DNA from: a virus
Length of the DNA stretch: 26,672 nucleotides
Strand: one strand, 5' to 3'
IMG/VR virus record: IMGVR_UViG_3300038701_001932
Coordinates: 1 to 26,672 of that record
Part shown: piece by piece, positions 11,419 to 18,163 of the stretch
Layout: each line of letters starts with the position of its first letter
Numbering within the stretch: the first letter of the stretch is position 1
The notes under the pieces: model-generated
The model's input: only the letters and a program-made list of their open reading frames with translations
The model's database searches: none
Told to the model about the DNA's origin: nothing
Program-made: the position numbers and the translations under genes

Positions 11419-11753
11419 TGCCTGAGTTCACGAACGTGGGCGGTCAGATTGGCCGCTCCATCCACGACTACCCCGAGCGTAGCCAGGGCGAGATTGAAGC
11501 CGAGCGCGTGGAGGCTGTCATGGCCCGCGTGTCGCGCACTGACCTGGAGGCGGCGCTGGTCATCATGCTCGGCGCAGCACGACAGGCGGAGGGACAGGCG
11601 CTGGCGCTGGACGATGCGCTAGGCGGTGTGATCAGGCGCAGGCTTCAGGACAATCTGGACAACATCAACGGTCAACTGATCGACGAAGGCATCGACCGCG
11701 TGGTCGATCTGCTCGGCGCAGAGGTGGTGCAGATACTGGAGGAGGAAGCATGA
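11418..11753 (+). CDS. Hypothetical helical protein, 111 aa
   Basis: Unrecognised 111-residue protein dominated by acidic helices (EIEAERVEAVMARV, QAEGQALALDDAL, DRVVDLLGAEVVQI). Its ATG shares one base with the upstream stop (TGATG), and its stop overlaps the following ATG (ATGA). It may be a coiled-coil accessory factor; no motif suggests more. Confidence 0.7.
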   Translation: MPEFTNVGGQIGRSIHDYPERSQGEIEAERVEAVMARVSRTDLEAALVIMLGAARQAEGQALALDDALGGVIRRRLQDNLDNINGQLIDEGIDRVVDLLGAEVVQILEEEA

Positions 11754-12019
11754 GCGACAAAATTTACGACAAGGCCACGGACGAGGCATTGAAGCGTCTG
11801 CGGTCCTGCATCCAAGAAGTGGAGGGCGGCGCTCAGGAGGACCGTGCGGCGCTTCAGGAGATGCACCAGCTTCTGACCGTCATCAGCGGGCTGCTCGACG
11901 TGGCGACATTCTGCCCGATTGAGGAGCGGTTGCGGATGATCCGCTCGGAGCTGCAACACGGGTTTGTGTTGCTGGAAGACGTTGGAATCGACGGGGACAG
12001 CGGGAGGGACGCGGCATGA
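11750..12019 (+). CDS. Hypothetical helical protein, 89 aa
   Basis: An 89-residue helical protein (KATDEALKRLRSCIQEVEG and then QEMHQLLTVISGLLDVATF). Overlaps both neighbours by ATGA. GGAGGAGG lies shortly before the start inside the previous gene. No recognised family. Confidence 0.7.
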   Translation: MSDKIYDKATDEALKRLRSCIQEVEGGAQEDRAALQEMHQLLTVISGLLDVATFCPIEERLRMIRSELQHGFVLLEDVGIDGDSGRDAA

Positions 12020-12225
12020 CCACCGACCCTCTTGCCATCTACGAGACCTTCCGCGAGGACCAGCGCGCCGAGGCCAACGCAGTACGCCAGCACGGCCTGC
12101 GGATGGAGCTGCACTACAGCAGCGACGCTCCGCGCTGGTTCGTCATGGCGGGCGACATGGTGCTCGGCCAGTACTCGCATCGGTCGCTGGTGGCGCTTCA
12201 CCTGATCACGGAGAGGTACGCATGA
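12016..12225 (+). CDS. Hypothetical protein, 69 aa
   Basis: A 69-residue protein with an acidic N-terminal helix (IYETFREDQRAEANAVRQ) and a beta-like second half (RMELHYSSDAPRWFVMAGDM). Entered through ATGA from the upstream gene and ending in ATGA with the 34-residue membrane peptide gene that follows. Confidence 0.65.
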   Translation: MTTDPLAIYETFREDQRAEANAVRQHGLRMELHYSSDAPRWFVMAGDMVLGQYSHRSLVALHLITERYA

Positions 12226-12326
12226 AAGCCCTGTCAAAAGTGCTGTTCTGCATCGTGGATATGTGTATTGTGGCCGGAGTGGCAGGCATGGCGGTAATCA
12301 TTGGCATGGCAATGGGGGCGGCATGA
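12222..12326 (+). CDS. Tiny membrane peptide, 34 aa
   Basis: A 34-codon gene held between two ATGA overlaps. The product is basic at the N-terminus (MKALSK) and then continuously hydrophobic (VLFCIVDMCIVAGVAGMAVI, then IGMAMGAA), a single membrane span. Translational coupling on both sides strongly supports it despite its length. It could insert in the inner membrane and modulate a host protein; nothing more can be said. Confidence 0.6.
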   Translation: MKALSKVLFCIVDMCIVAGVAGMAVIIGMAMGAA

Positions 12327-12505
12327 AGGTAAAGACTGCAACCATCGTCCGGCAGGTGTACGAAGTGTCTGTGCCTGCGGGCTCTACCGTGGGCGAACTG
12401 ATGACGGCCCTGTCGGCCCTTGCTGCTCCGAATGCAAAACTGCTGGAGCATGATTCTGTGGAGGGGGAGACCCTTCTGGTGTTTGAGCTAGAGGAGTATC
12501 TGTAA
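12323..12505 (+). CDS. Hypothetical protein, 60 aa
   Basis: A 60-residue protein with strand-helix-strand pattern (KVKTATIVRQVYEVSVPAG; ELMTALSALAAPNAKLL; ETLLVFELEEYL). It looks like a complete small alpha/beta domain. Starts at ATGA overlapping the tiny membrane peptide gene and ends in TAATG with the next gene. Confidence 0.65.
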   Translation: MKVKTATIVRQVYEVSVPAGSTVGELMTALSALAAPNAKLLEHDSVEGETLLVFELEEYL

Positions 12506-13203
12506 TGACCGAGAGATACATACCAGAGAGCGCGGTGCGGAAGGTAATCCGTCACGCGATGGACGGCGAGTGGAGCGAGAACGACGCCACGGCGCGCATC
12601 ATGGCCCTCGCCACCGCAGCCCCGCAGGACGAGGCGCCGGAGCCGGAAGTGCCGGCGTGGGCGTTCATGGAGGCGCTGACGCCGAGCGGCGCGACGAAGG
12701 CGGCGTACCACGGCGAGTTCGTGTTCACGATCGAGGAACTTGACGAAGACGGCGACGAGGCCACCCGCGACGTGACAGTGCCTTGGACGACGATCAAGAA
12801 GGTCATGGGGGCGATCAGAGAACGCGCCGTCGCCGGGTACATGGCGCCATCGGAGCCGGAGGGGCTCAGGGAGGCGGCGGCAGAGCTAGCCACGGCGGAA
12901 GCGAACTACCGCGAGAAGGCTCAACTCCTGGGCCCTTCGGACTTGGATACCGGGCGCGCATGGGACCGGATGCGGAAGGCCGGTGACCGTGTCCGCAGCG
13001 CCCTCGCCCTCGCCCGCCCCGCCGCTGCCGAGGGGGTGGAAAGCAAGTACAGCGAGCTTCTGATGGCTGTGGCGAGGAAGCACCCCGGCGAAACGCGCCA
13101 CGAGACCGCGCTGCGTTACATCCAGCAGGCCGAGAGCAAAGCCCAGGGCGGGCAAGGTTGTGACGCCCCCGCCCCCGACGATGGGGAGCAGGCCGATGGG
13201 TGA
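12505..13203 (+). CDS. Hypothetical protein, 232 aa
   Basis: The largest unknown gene of this operon. Residues 1-35 are a small helical domain (ESAVRKVIRHAMDGEWSEND); the middle (PEVPAWAFMEALTPSG, VFTIEELDEDGDEATRDVTV) is acidic; the rest is alanine/arginine-rich helix with a coiled-coil look and a proline-glycine tail. No motif is recognised. It begins in a TAATG overlap and overlaps the next gene by eight bases. Confidence 0.65.
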   Translation: MTERYIPESAVRKVIRHAMDGEWSENDATARIMALATAAPQDEAPEPEVPAWAFMEALTPSGATKAAYHGEFVFTIEELDEDGDEATRDVTVPWTTIKKVMGAIRERAVAGYMAPSEPEGLREAAAELATAEANYREKAQLLGPSDLDTGRAWDRMRKAGDRVRSALALARPAAAEGVESKYSELLMAVARKHPGETRHETALRYIQQAESKAQGGQGCDAPAPDDGEQADG

Positions 13204-13633
13204 TCTGACGGACTACGAGATCAACCTGAGGCTCGCGGAGATTGCTAACACGCGTGTGTCCCGATGCGTGATGGAGCCGGAGGGCCGGTCGATACTCATG
13301 CGGATGGAGGACGCCTACCCGGTCGTTCCGCTTGAGGAATGGTCCCCCCTCACCGACTGGTCGCAGCTTGGGCCGTTGATGGAGCGAGAGCGCGCTAGCG
13401 CCGAGACCATCTGGTCTCATTGTCGCCAATGGCGGTCGGAGGTGCGGATGGGCCCGGGCAAGGTGCCTGTGCGTGCAGACGACCGCGACCTCAAGCGCGC
13501 CATCTGCCTCGCCATCATCGCCGCCCACCAGCCCGATGCGGGCGAGGAGGGGCCGACGGCCGTCGACGTATTCGCGGAAGCGCGCAGCGCCATTGAGATG
13601 GCTTCCGAGGCCAAATCGAGTGAAGGGGTGTGA
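13196..13633 (+). CDS. Possible NinX-like (DUF2591-type) protein, 145 aa
   Basis: The layout resembles phage NinX/DUF2591 proteins: an opening DYEINLRLAEIAN, a middle with W-rich segments (EEWSPLTDWSQLGPLMERE) and a late helix DRDLKRAICLAIIAAHQ of the kind that ends those proteins. Similarity is by pattern only, and the function of the family is not known. The ATG at 13196 overlaps the upstream stop; it was preferred to an earlier in-frame ATG. It ends in GTGTGA with the following zinc-finger gene. Confidence 0.5.
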   Translation: MGDLTDYEINLRLAEIANTRVSRCVMEPEGRSILMRMEDAYPVVPLEEWSPLTDWSQLGPLMERERASAETIWSHCRQWRSEVRMGPGKVPVRADDRDLKRAICLAIIAAHQPDAGEEGPTAVDVFAEARSAIEMASEAKSSEGV

Positions 13634-13884
13634 GCACGGCTTATCAGAAAAAAGTCTGGCGCTGCTCTCAGTGCCTTCGGGACTTCGAGTGGGGCGAGGA
13701 ATCGCGGCGCTACAGCAGCGTGGCGATGGACGAGCACTGCCCCGACGACGCGCCGAACCTGTGCAGCGAGGTGTGCGTTGCACGCTTCCAGGCGCGCATG
13801 GACAGCGGCGAGGTCGAGGTGCCGCACGTCTCAGCCGTTGGCTACACCGGAGCGCGGATTACGGGGCAGCGCCGTGGCTACTGA
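13630..13884 (+). CDS. Zinc-finger protein, 84 aa
   Basis: Cysteines C12 and C15 (WRCSQCLRDF) and a second group HCPDD, LCSEVC around residues 36-49 can bind zinc. The rest is basic and glycine-rich. The GTG start overlaps the upstream stop. Such small proteins usually contact DNA, RNA or another protein. No own family recognised. Confidence 0.65.
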   Translation: MSTAYQKKVWRCSQCLRDFEWGEESRRYSSVAMDEHCPDDAPNLCSEVCVARFQARMDSGEVEVPHVSAVGYTGARITGQRRGY

Positions 13885-13920
13885 CCGCCGCCCCACAGAC
13901 GAGAGCGCAGGAGGAGAGAA

Positions 13921-14001
13921 ATGACGCCCGAGAAGAATCCGCCGCCCGAACTGTTCTGGCGCTGGTTTCACCAGCACTCCGAGGAGCCCCGCCATGACTG
14001 A
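13921..14001 (+). CDS. Mini-protein, 26 aa
   Basis: A 26-codon frame with a good ribosome binding site (GGAGGAGAG) and an ATG that begins it at 13921. It ends inside the first codons of the next gene (ATGACTGA, 8-base overlap), the pattern of translational coupling. The product (MTPEKNPPPELFWRWFHQHS, then a short acidic tail) is aromatic and basic. It may be real or a leader that controls the next gene. Confidence 0.4.
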   Translation: MTPEKNPPPELFWRWFHQHSEEPRHD

Positions 14002-14287
14002 CGCACGAGAGAGGCTGGAGGCGCTGGTTGAGGGCCTTCGCTGCGATCACGAGTGTGGAGACTTCGAACGGGCCTTGGAGGGCCGGCTGCAGCTCGCTGA
14101 GTCCATCCTCGACGCCATGCCCGAGGGGCCGGACAGCGGGTGGATCGACGCGGGGACGAGAGAGAGCGTCTCGGCGCCGCACGACACCCATGGCCCAGGC
14201 GTGTATCGCGCGAGTGTCGGATACGTCGAGACGCCAGCACTCGGCAACTACCGAATCTGGCTCAAGCCCGAGGAGGACGCCGAATGA
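13994..14287 (+). CDS. Hypothetical protein, 97 aa
   Basis: A 97-residue acidic protein. The first part is helical (ARERLEALVEGLR); cysteines C17 and C21 are followed by a W-containing second half (SGWIDAGTRESV) with a closing strand-rich YRIWLKPEED. It overlaps the upstream mini-gene by eight bases and the next gene by ATGA. Confidence 0.65.
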   Translation: MTDARERLEALVEGLRCDHECGDFERALEGRLQLAESILDAMPEGPDSGWIDAGTRESVSAPHDTHGPGVYRASVGYVETPALGNYRIWLKPEEDAE

Positions 14288-14652
14288 AAACCATCAGCAA
14301 GGAACGACGGGAGGAGCTGCGTGACTGGTGTCAAATGAACGCCATTGCCGCCCCGATGCACAGACTGCCGACGCGCGGTGAAGTGCTCGCCCTCCTCGAC
14401 AAGGCCGACGAGCTGGACGCGTTGAAGGCCATGAGCCCACGAGATCGAGACATCCACCTGGACGGCGGGCATCAGTACAGATCGCCCGACCTGGCGGCTG
14501 ACCTGCCCGGTGCAGAACGCAACGAGCCCCACGCCCCGACCGTGGCGGCGGCGCTGCGGGAGGTGGGGCTGTGCATGTCCCAGGAGGGCGTCCGCGCAGA
14601 TGCGCTGTTTGAGCGGGCTGCTGAGATCGTGGAGGGCCGCGAGGATGGGTGA
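14284..14652 (+). CDS. Hypothetical protein, 122 aa
   Basis: A 122-residue protein with a basic helical start (KERREELRDWCQMNA), a leucine-rich helix (EVLALLDKADELDALKAM) and a second helical half. The arrangement resembles phage proteins of unknown function found in replication-linked operons. ATGA with the previous gene; overlaps the next start by eight bases (ATGGGTGA). Confidence 0.65.
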   Translation: MKTISKERREELRDWCQMNAIAAPMHRLPTRGEVLALLDKADELDALKAMSPRDRDIHLDGGHQYRSPDLAADLPGAERNEPHAPTVAAALREVGLCMSQEGVRADALFERAAEIVEGREDG

Positions 14653-14971
14653 GCGGAGCTATGCGGAAGACAGTGCAGGCTCAATCGACGCGCTTCGGAT
14701 GTGCGTGGGTGAGTATGTGCCCGGCCGGGCTGGCTTGCGCTCAGACATGCAGCGAGCAATTGACGGGCTGGAACAAGCGCAGGTTGACGCCGACGACGAA
14801 ATCGCCGCGCTGCGGAGGCGGGTGGCGGAGCTGGAGGCTGGCCTGCGCAAAGCAGCCGACGACATGGAGGATTGGGCAGCATACGCAGCGCCAGAGTACA
14901 GGCAGATGCACGACCTAAACGGAGACCTGCGTAAGGCCCGCGCCCTGCTGGGCGAAGGGGGTGGGTCGTGA
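14645..14971 (+). CDS. Coiled-coil protein, 108 aa
   Basis: Residues about 35-75 form a heptad-repeat coiled coil (AIDGLEQAQVDADDEIAALR followed by VAELEAGLRKAADD). The ends are short and polar. It likely dimerises. It overlaps the upstream gene by eight bases and the GTG start of the homing endonuclease by GTGA. Confidence 0.65.
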   Translation: MGERSYAEDSAGSIDALRMCVGEYVPGRAGLRSDMQRAIDGLEQAQVDADDEIAALRRRVAELEAGLRKAADDMEDWAAYAAPEYRQMHDLNGDLRKARALLGEGGGS

Positions 14972-15579
14972 GCGAGACAACGGACTGGCGAGATGTAATC
15001 GGGTACGAAGGGCTTTACAAAGTTTCTGAGTGCGGGCGTGTTCGGTCTGTTTCTCGCCGTGTCGCAACTGTTTTCGGCGCGACTCGCGGGGTGCCGCCCA
15101 AAGAGCTTGCCCAACGGCAAGCAGAGAACGGCTACTTGCGCGTCGGACTTAGCCGGGAGGGGGTGCAAAGAGGGCATCCGGTTCACGTTCTTGTTGCTCG
15201 CGCTTTTGTTGAAGGTTGGGCGCCGGGGCTGCAAGTGAACCACTTAGACCGAAACCGGCAGAACAACCGCGCTTCAAACCTAGAGTGGGTTACGGCGGCA
15301 GAGAACATGGCGCACGCGGTTGCAGCGCACGTTGAAGAAAACGGGAGGCATTGGGCTGGGCGAGGCCCGAAAAACCCGAACGCCCGATTTGCAAGCGAAG
15401 AAGTAGCGGAGATGAGAGCAATGCGCGCAGACGGGAAAACTCTTAGGGAAATTGCAACAGTTTTTAGCTTGGACGTTTCAAGCGTTGGGAAAATTGTTCG
15501 CGGCAAGCTTTACAAAGAGTGTCCGGGGCCAATCTGCCAATCCGGGCGTTTGGATCGCGGACAAGGGCGCCCCTTGTGA
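14968..15579 (+). CDS. HNH homing endonuclease with NUMOD4 domain, 203 aa
   Basis: Residues 7-30 (WRDVIGYEGLYKVSECGRVRS, split here) are a NUMOD4 DNA-binding module. The HNH core follows: VHVLVARAF (72-80), NHLDRNRQNN (91-100) and NLEWVT (104-109), with catalytic histidine at H92. A helix-turn-helix (SEEVAEMRAM to VGKIVRGK, about 143-180) closes the protein. The enzyme cuts unmarked DNA to spread its own gene. It starts with a GTG in the coupling overlap of the host operon, and its codon use is more A/T-rich than its neighbours, signs of recent arrival. A 31-codon frame follows at its stop. Confidence 0.85.
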   Translation: MSETTDWRDVIGYEGLYKVSECGRVRSVSRRVATVFGATRGVPPKELAQRQAENGYLRVGLSREGVQRGHPVHVLVARAFVEGWAPGLQVNHLDRNRQNNRASNLEWVTAAENMAHAVAAHVEENGRHWAGRGPKNPNARFASEEVAEMRAMRADGKTLREIATVFSLDVSSVGKIVRGKLYKECPGPICQSGRLDRGQGRPL

Positions 15580-15671
15580 GATTTTGGGCGCAGGTTGGAA
15601 TCTGGATGTTGGGTGGCCGATGGCCGATGGAACAGATTGACTGGGTAACTGAATGGGAGAACGACCAATGA
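15576..15671 (+). CDS. Mini-protein, 31 aa
   Basis: A 31-codon frame whose GTG overlaps the homing endonuclease stop and whose TGA overlaps the next ATG, the same two-sided coupling used by other genes in this operon. The product (MRFWAQVGIW, then MEQIDWVTEWENDQ) is W-rich. Length and weak ribosome binding site keep confidence low. It may be the remnant of a gene interrupted by the homing endonuclease. Confidence 0.35.
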   Translation: MRFWAQVGIWMLGGRWPMEQIDWVTEWENDQ

Positions 15672-15808
15672 CCGACCCGTCCGCACATGACGACCGGCTT
15701 GAACTGATCCGACAAATTGCGCGAATGGTGAAGCTGGAACAGCAGGGCCTCGATGACGACGAACTAGACTTCGAGCGCGAGACCCCGCTATCCGACGAAC
15801 TGGACTAA
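15668..15808 (+). CDS. Acidic mini-protein, 46 aa
   Basis: A 46-residue, strongly acidic protein: a helix (DDRLELIRQIARMVKLEQ) and an Asp/Glu tail (DDDELDFERETPLSDELD). GGGAGA about seven bases before the ATG supports it. The composition resembles DNA-mimic or antirestriction peptides, but this is only a pattern. It converges with the helicase gene: both stops lie in the CTAA at 15805-15808. Confidence 0.6.
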   Translation: MTDPSAHDDRLELIRQIARMVKLEQQGLDDDELDFERETPLSDELD

Positions 15809-17289
15809 GCTGGAGGTCCCCACCTATCGCGCACGACCCGTCGGCAGAATGTTCCTGTCGGCGGGTCAAACCCTAGCTCCGCCTTCCCCAGCTTCCCCGT
15901 CCACATGAATCTAGCCTTCCAGACGTGAAACTCGTTGCCTTCTGGCGTTCGGTGAAAGGTTAACCCTGCGTCTGCAACATTGAAGAAGTGACTAGCGCCG
16001 GAGATGTCATATCCGCCCGGCACCCTGACCTTCCCATCGTCACCTCGGTACATCTTGGAAGGGTGGGCGACCAGCCATACGTGCAGGTCGTGAGCTTTGG
16101 CGAAAGTGCAAAGAGACCGCAGGAGCTTGCGAATACTCTCTGGGTCGCCCTCGGTGTCAATGTAGTTGAATGGGTCAATCACCAATCCCCTGACCCCCAT
16201 CCGAAGTATCGCCTGCTTGGTCCGCTCAATAATTGAGTGAATGGTCGAGCCACCGCCACTCATGCTCTCAAGAAAGCAGAAATGGTCATTAATGAACCCT
16301 AAAGCCTTTTCTCGCTCCAAATTTGACATGCGGGGCGTCGGGCCGTCGAAGAAGGGCTGGTTGGCGTAGATTGCAGAGAGCTTGGCAATGTGAAGCCTCG
16401 GCGGGTTCTCCATCGAGCAAACCGCGAACTTCCAGTCATGCTCTTTGGCAAGGTGCATCATTATCTGATCCACCCCAGCAGACTTCCCCGCTGAAGGGGT
16501 GCCTGTAACCACCGACAACTGACCCGGACAGACCCGATACAACTCCTCCGTTCCAGGTATCCCGCAGAACAACCCCTCCGGCATTCCTTCTTCGTACAAA
16601 GCGCGCACGTCAGCGGCGTAATCGTTGGCCGTGTACACACCTTCAAGGGGGAGGGGTTTCGCCTCTCCTGCGGCTTTCTGGAGGGCTTCTGGGCCATGTT
16701 TGCGCAACAGGCGGGATGGGGTCTTTGAGTCTTGTGGATAAGACAGCCGCCAGCATTTCGCTCGGCCGATCCTTCGAGCCACCTCCTCTGCCAATGCCTC
16801 CCCTTGCTCGCTGGCATGGGTGGCAATGATGACCTTCTGTGCCGCCTCAAGGGCTTCAATGCTGTTGCCGAGGGCAGAGAGCTTGATGTCCTCCGAGCTA
16901 TGGACCTTACCGCTTTCGATCCGATTGACGGATAACGGGAGAGAGACTGACGCAATGCCTGCCGAAGCAAAGGACAGGCAGTCTAGTTCGCTCTGCGTGA
17001 TGACAAGGGTCGAGCGGTCTTCTGGGAGTTGGTCGATGCCGAAAAGAGACTTCGGCCAACCCTCGATGTGTTCTTGGCCTCCACGTAGGGACCGCCACTT
17101 GAGGGCGTCAGGTTCGGAGAAAGGACCGTAACAGAACGATACAGCCTCAACCGGAAGGCCTGAGCCGGGAAGATTGGTCTTCTCCCCGGTGACGCAATAC
17201 TTGCCAAGAATCTCTTTCGGGATGCAATAGTGCTCTGAGAAAACTTCAAGAATAGGTCGGGGCGCAGCGGTGCTTGCCGTTGCTTCCAT
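15805..17289 (-). CDS. Twinkle/DnaB-type helicase with degenerate TOPRIM domain, 494 aa
   Basis: The C-terminal half is a RecA-type replicative helicase: Walker A GTPSAGKS (263-270), catalytic E294 in SMENPP, Walker B LVIDPFNYID (369-378, D372), WLVAHPSK (405-412), then ISGASHFFNVADAGLTF (429-445) and arginine-finger motif WKARF (457-461). The N-terminal region is a TOPRIM primase fold without a zinc finger. E101 (TQSELDCLSF) is kept, but the metal-binding DxD is replaced by THAS (157-160) in IIATHASEQGEALAEE, and the downstream KD is not evident. It is therefore probably a helicase with little or no primase activity. It is the last gene of the replication operon and acts at the fork with the SSB-like and clamp-like proteins. 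Confidence 0.85.
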   Translation of the reverse strand: MEATASTAAPRPILEVFSEHYCIPKEILGKYCVTGEKTNLPGSGLPVEAVSFCYGPFSEPDALKWRSLRGGQEHIEGWPKSLFGIDQLPEDRSTLVITQSELDCLSFASAGIASVSLPLSVNRIESGKVHSSEDIKLSALGNSIEALEAAQKVIIATHASEQGEALAEEVARRIGRAKCWRLSYPQDSKTPSRLLRKHGPEALQKAAGEAKPLPLEGVYTANDYAADVRALYEEGMPEGLFCGIPGTEELYRVCPGQLSVVTGTPSAGKSAGVDQIMMHLAKEHDWKFAVCSMENPPRLHIAKLSAIYANQPFFDGPTPRMSNLEREKALGFINDHFCFLESMSGGGSTIHSIIERTKQAILRMGVRGLVIDPFNYIDTEGDPESIRKLLRSLCTFAKAHDLHVWLVAHPSKMYRGDDGKVRVPGGYDISGASHFFNVADAGLTFHRTPEGNEFHVWKARFMWTGKLGKAELGFDPPTGTFCRRVVRDRWGPPA

Positions 17290-17304
17290 AGGGCGCTCTC
17301 TTGT

Positions 17305-17709
17305 TCAATCTTGCTCGGTAAAGTGTACGTCGTGCTCGGCGCCGAAGGCGTACAAGTATTCAATGGCGTTGGAGTAATCCTGACGCTTCCACGTCGCGCA
17401 GGACGAAGGCATGTACACAACCTCCCCCTCGATGCCCCGCACGATGTCTACCGGATTCCCCTCCGCATACTGGATGGCGCTCTTAATCAGTATCTTCCAC
17501 TCGTCAAAGGTCCGCTTCCGGCCGCTCCACTCAATGCCAGCCTTCACCACGTCGCGAAGCATGGCGTGAAACTTGTCCTCTTGGTCTCGGGTCTTCGGCG
17601 GCTTGAATGGTTGAACGGAGACCTCGATGGCCTCGATGGTCCTGAGCTTGTCCTTTACCTCTCGGGCGAGTTGATCTGCCTGATCAGCAGTTCGGATGAC
17701 GTGCCGCAT
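17305..17709 (-). CDS. ninB: NinB-like recombination protein
   Basis: Matches lambda NinB (Orf): RDQEDKFHAMLRDV (41-54) corresponds to the LDQNRKLWACLGDV region, and EWSGRKRTFDEWK (60-72) to EWHGRWLDAESWK. The end (IEYLYAFGAEHDVHF) also fits. NinB binds single-stranded DNA and works as a recombination mediator in place of RecFOR, interacting with SSB. Here it lies directly downstream of the SSB-like and annealase genes, as expected. The ATG at 17709 overlaps the Rmf-like gene end by 55 bases. Length 134 residues, usual for the family. Confidence 0.85.
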   Translation of the reverse strand: MRHVIRTADQADQLAREVKDKLRTIEAIEVSVQPFKPPKTRDQEDKFHAMLRDVVKAGIEWSGRKRTFDEWKILIKSAIQYAEGNPVDIVRGIEGEVVYMPSSCATWKRQDYSNAIEYLYAFGAEHDVHFTEQD

Positions 17710-17864
17710 TGTTCCATGTCCTTGTCATTCCACCCGGCCAACCACGACATGCGCCGGCCTATCTCTGCCGCCCCATATGGGCAAGCATGGCTCGGGAGGT
17801 CTTCCAATCTAGCCGACCTCCCTTGCTCATACTCCACATGATATTTAGGGGAGTGGGTGCCCAA
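17655..17864 (-). CDS. Rmf/CrpP-like protein, 69 aa
   Basis: Residues 11-50 resemble the ribosome modulation factor family: YEQGRSARL, then HACPYG, then RRMSWLAGWND (compare CPYQ...RSQWLGGW of Rmf). Rmf binds 30S ribosomes and makes 100S dimers; the related CrpP family has been linked to nucleotide or drug modification, and phage members are mostly uncharacterised. Which applies here cannot be told. The likely TTG start two bases after the SSB-like stop suggests coupling; a GTG ten codons in is an alternative. The C-terminus overlaps the NinB gene by 55 bases. Confidence 0.65.
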   Translation of the reverse strand: MGTHSPKYHVEYEQGRSARLEDLPSHACPYGAAEIGRRMSWLAGWNDKDMEQCGTSSELLIRQINSPER

Positions 17865-17866
17865 TG

Positions 17867-18163
17867 TCAGAAAGGAACTTCCGAGTCATCAAAATCATCA
17901 AACCGCTGCGCTGATTGCGCCGGCTGACGACGCTGCTGGCCCCCTTGATTGCCGCCTTCCGGCTTGTAGGGGTCAGAAACTTTGCCCGTGTACTTCGGAG
18001 CCTTGGGGTTCTGCGACTTGCCGTACCAAAGGGCGATGTCAAACGCCTCGCCCTGCTTGATGTCACGGTGGGCGTAGGCCGTCCCAGACATGATGGGTGC
18101 GTTGCCCTGAGCATCACGCTCCCAGATAGACACGGTGCCGGTGTTGTCGAATTGCTTGCTCAT
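17867..18163 (-). CDS. SSB-like single-stranded DNA-binding protein, 98 aa
   Basis: The C-terminus FDDFDDSEVPF (88-98) is the acidic tip by which SSB proteins recruit partners. The N-terminal part (NTGTVSIWERD, IMSGTAY, FDIALWYG, YTGKVSDPYKP) has the strand pattern of a very small OB fold. A Gln/Arg-rich flexible linker (70-87) joins the two. At 98 residues it is far shorter than bacterial SSB (about 178). It likely coats single strands for the annealase and helicase. AGGAGG precedes the ATG at 18163; the start overlaps the annealase stop by ATGA. Confidence 0.7.
   Translation of the reverse strand: MSKQFDNTGTVSIWERDAQGNAPIMSGTAYAHRDIKQGEAFDIALWYGKSQNPKAPKYTGKVSDPYKPEGGNQGGQQRRQPAQSAQRFDDFDDSEVPF

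Noticed and set aside
12866-13783. 305-codon minus-strand frame
   Set aside because: Arg/Pro/Ala-rich shadow of coupled plus-strand genes, without a ribosome binding site.
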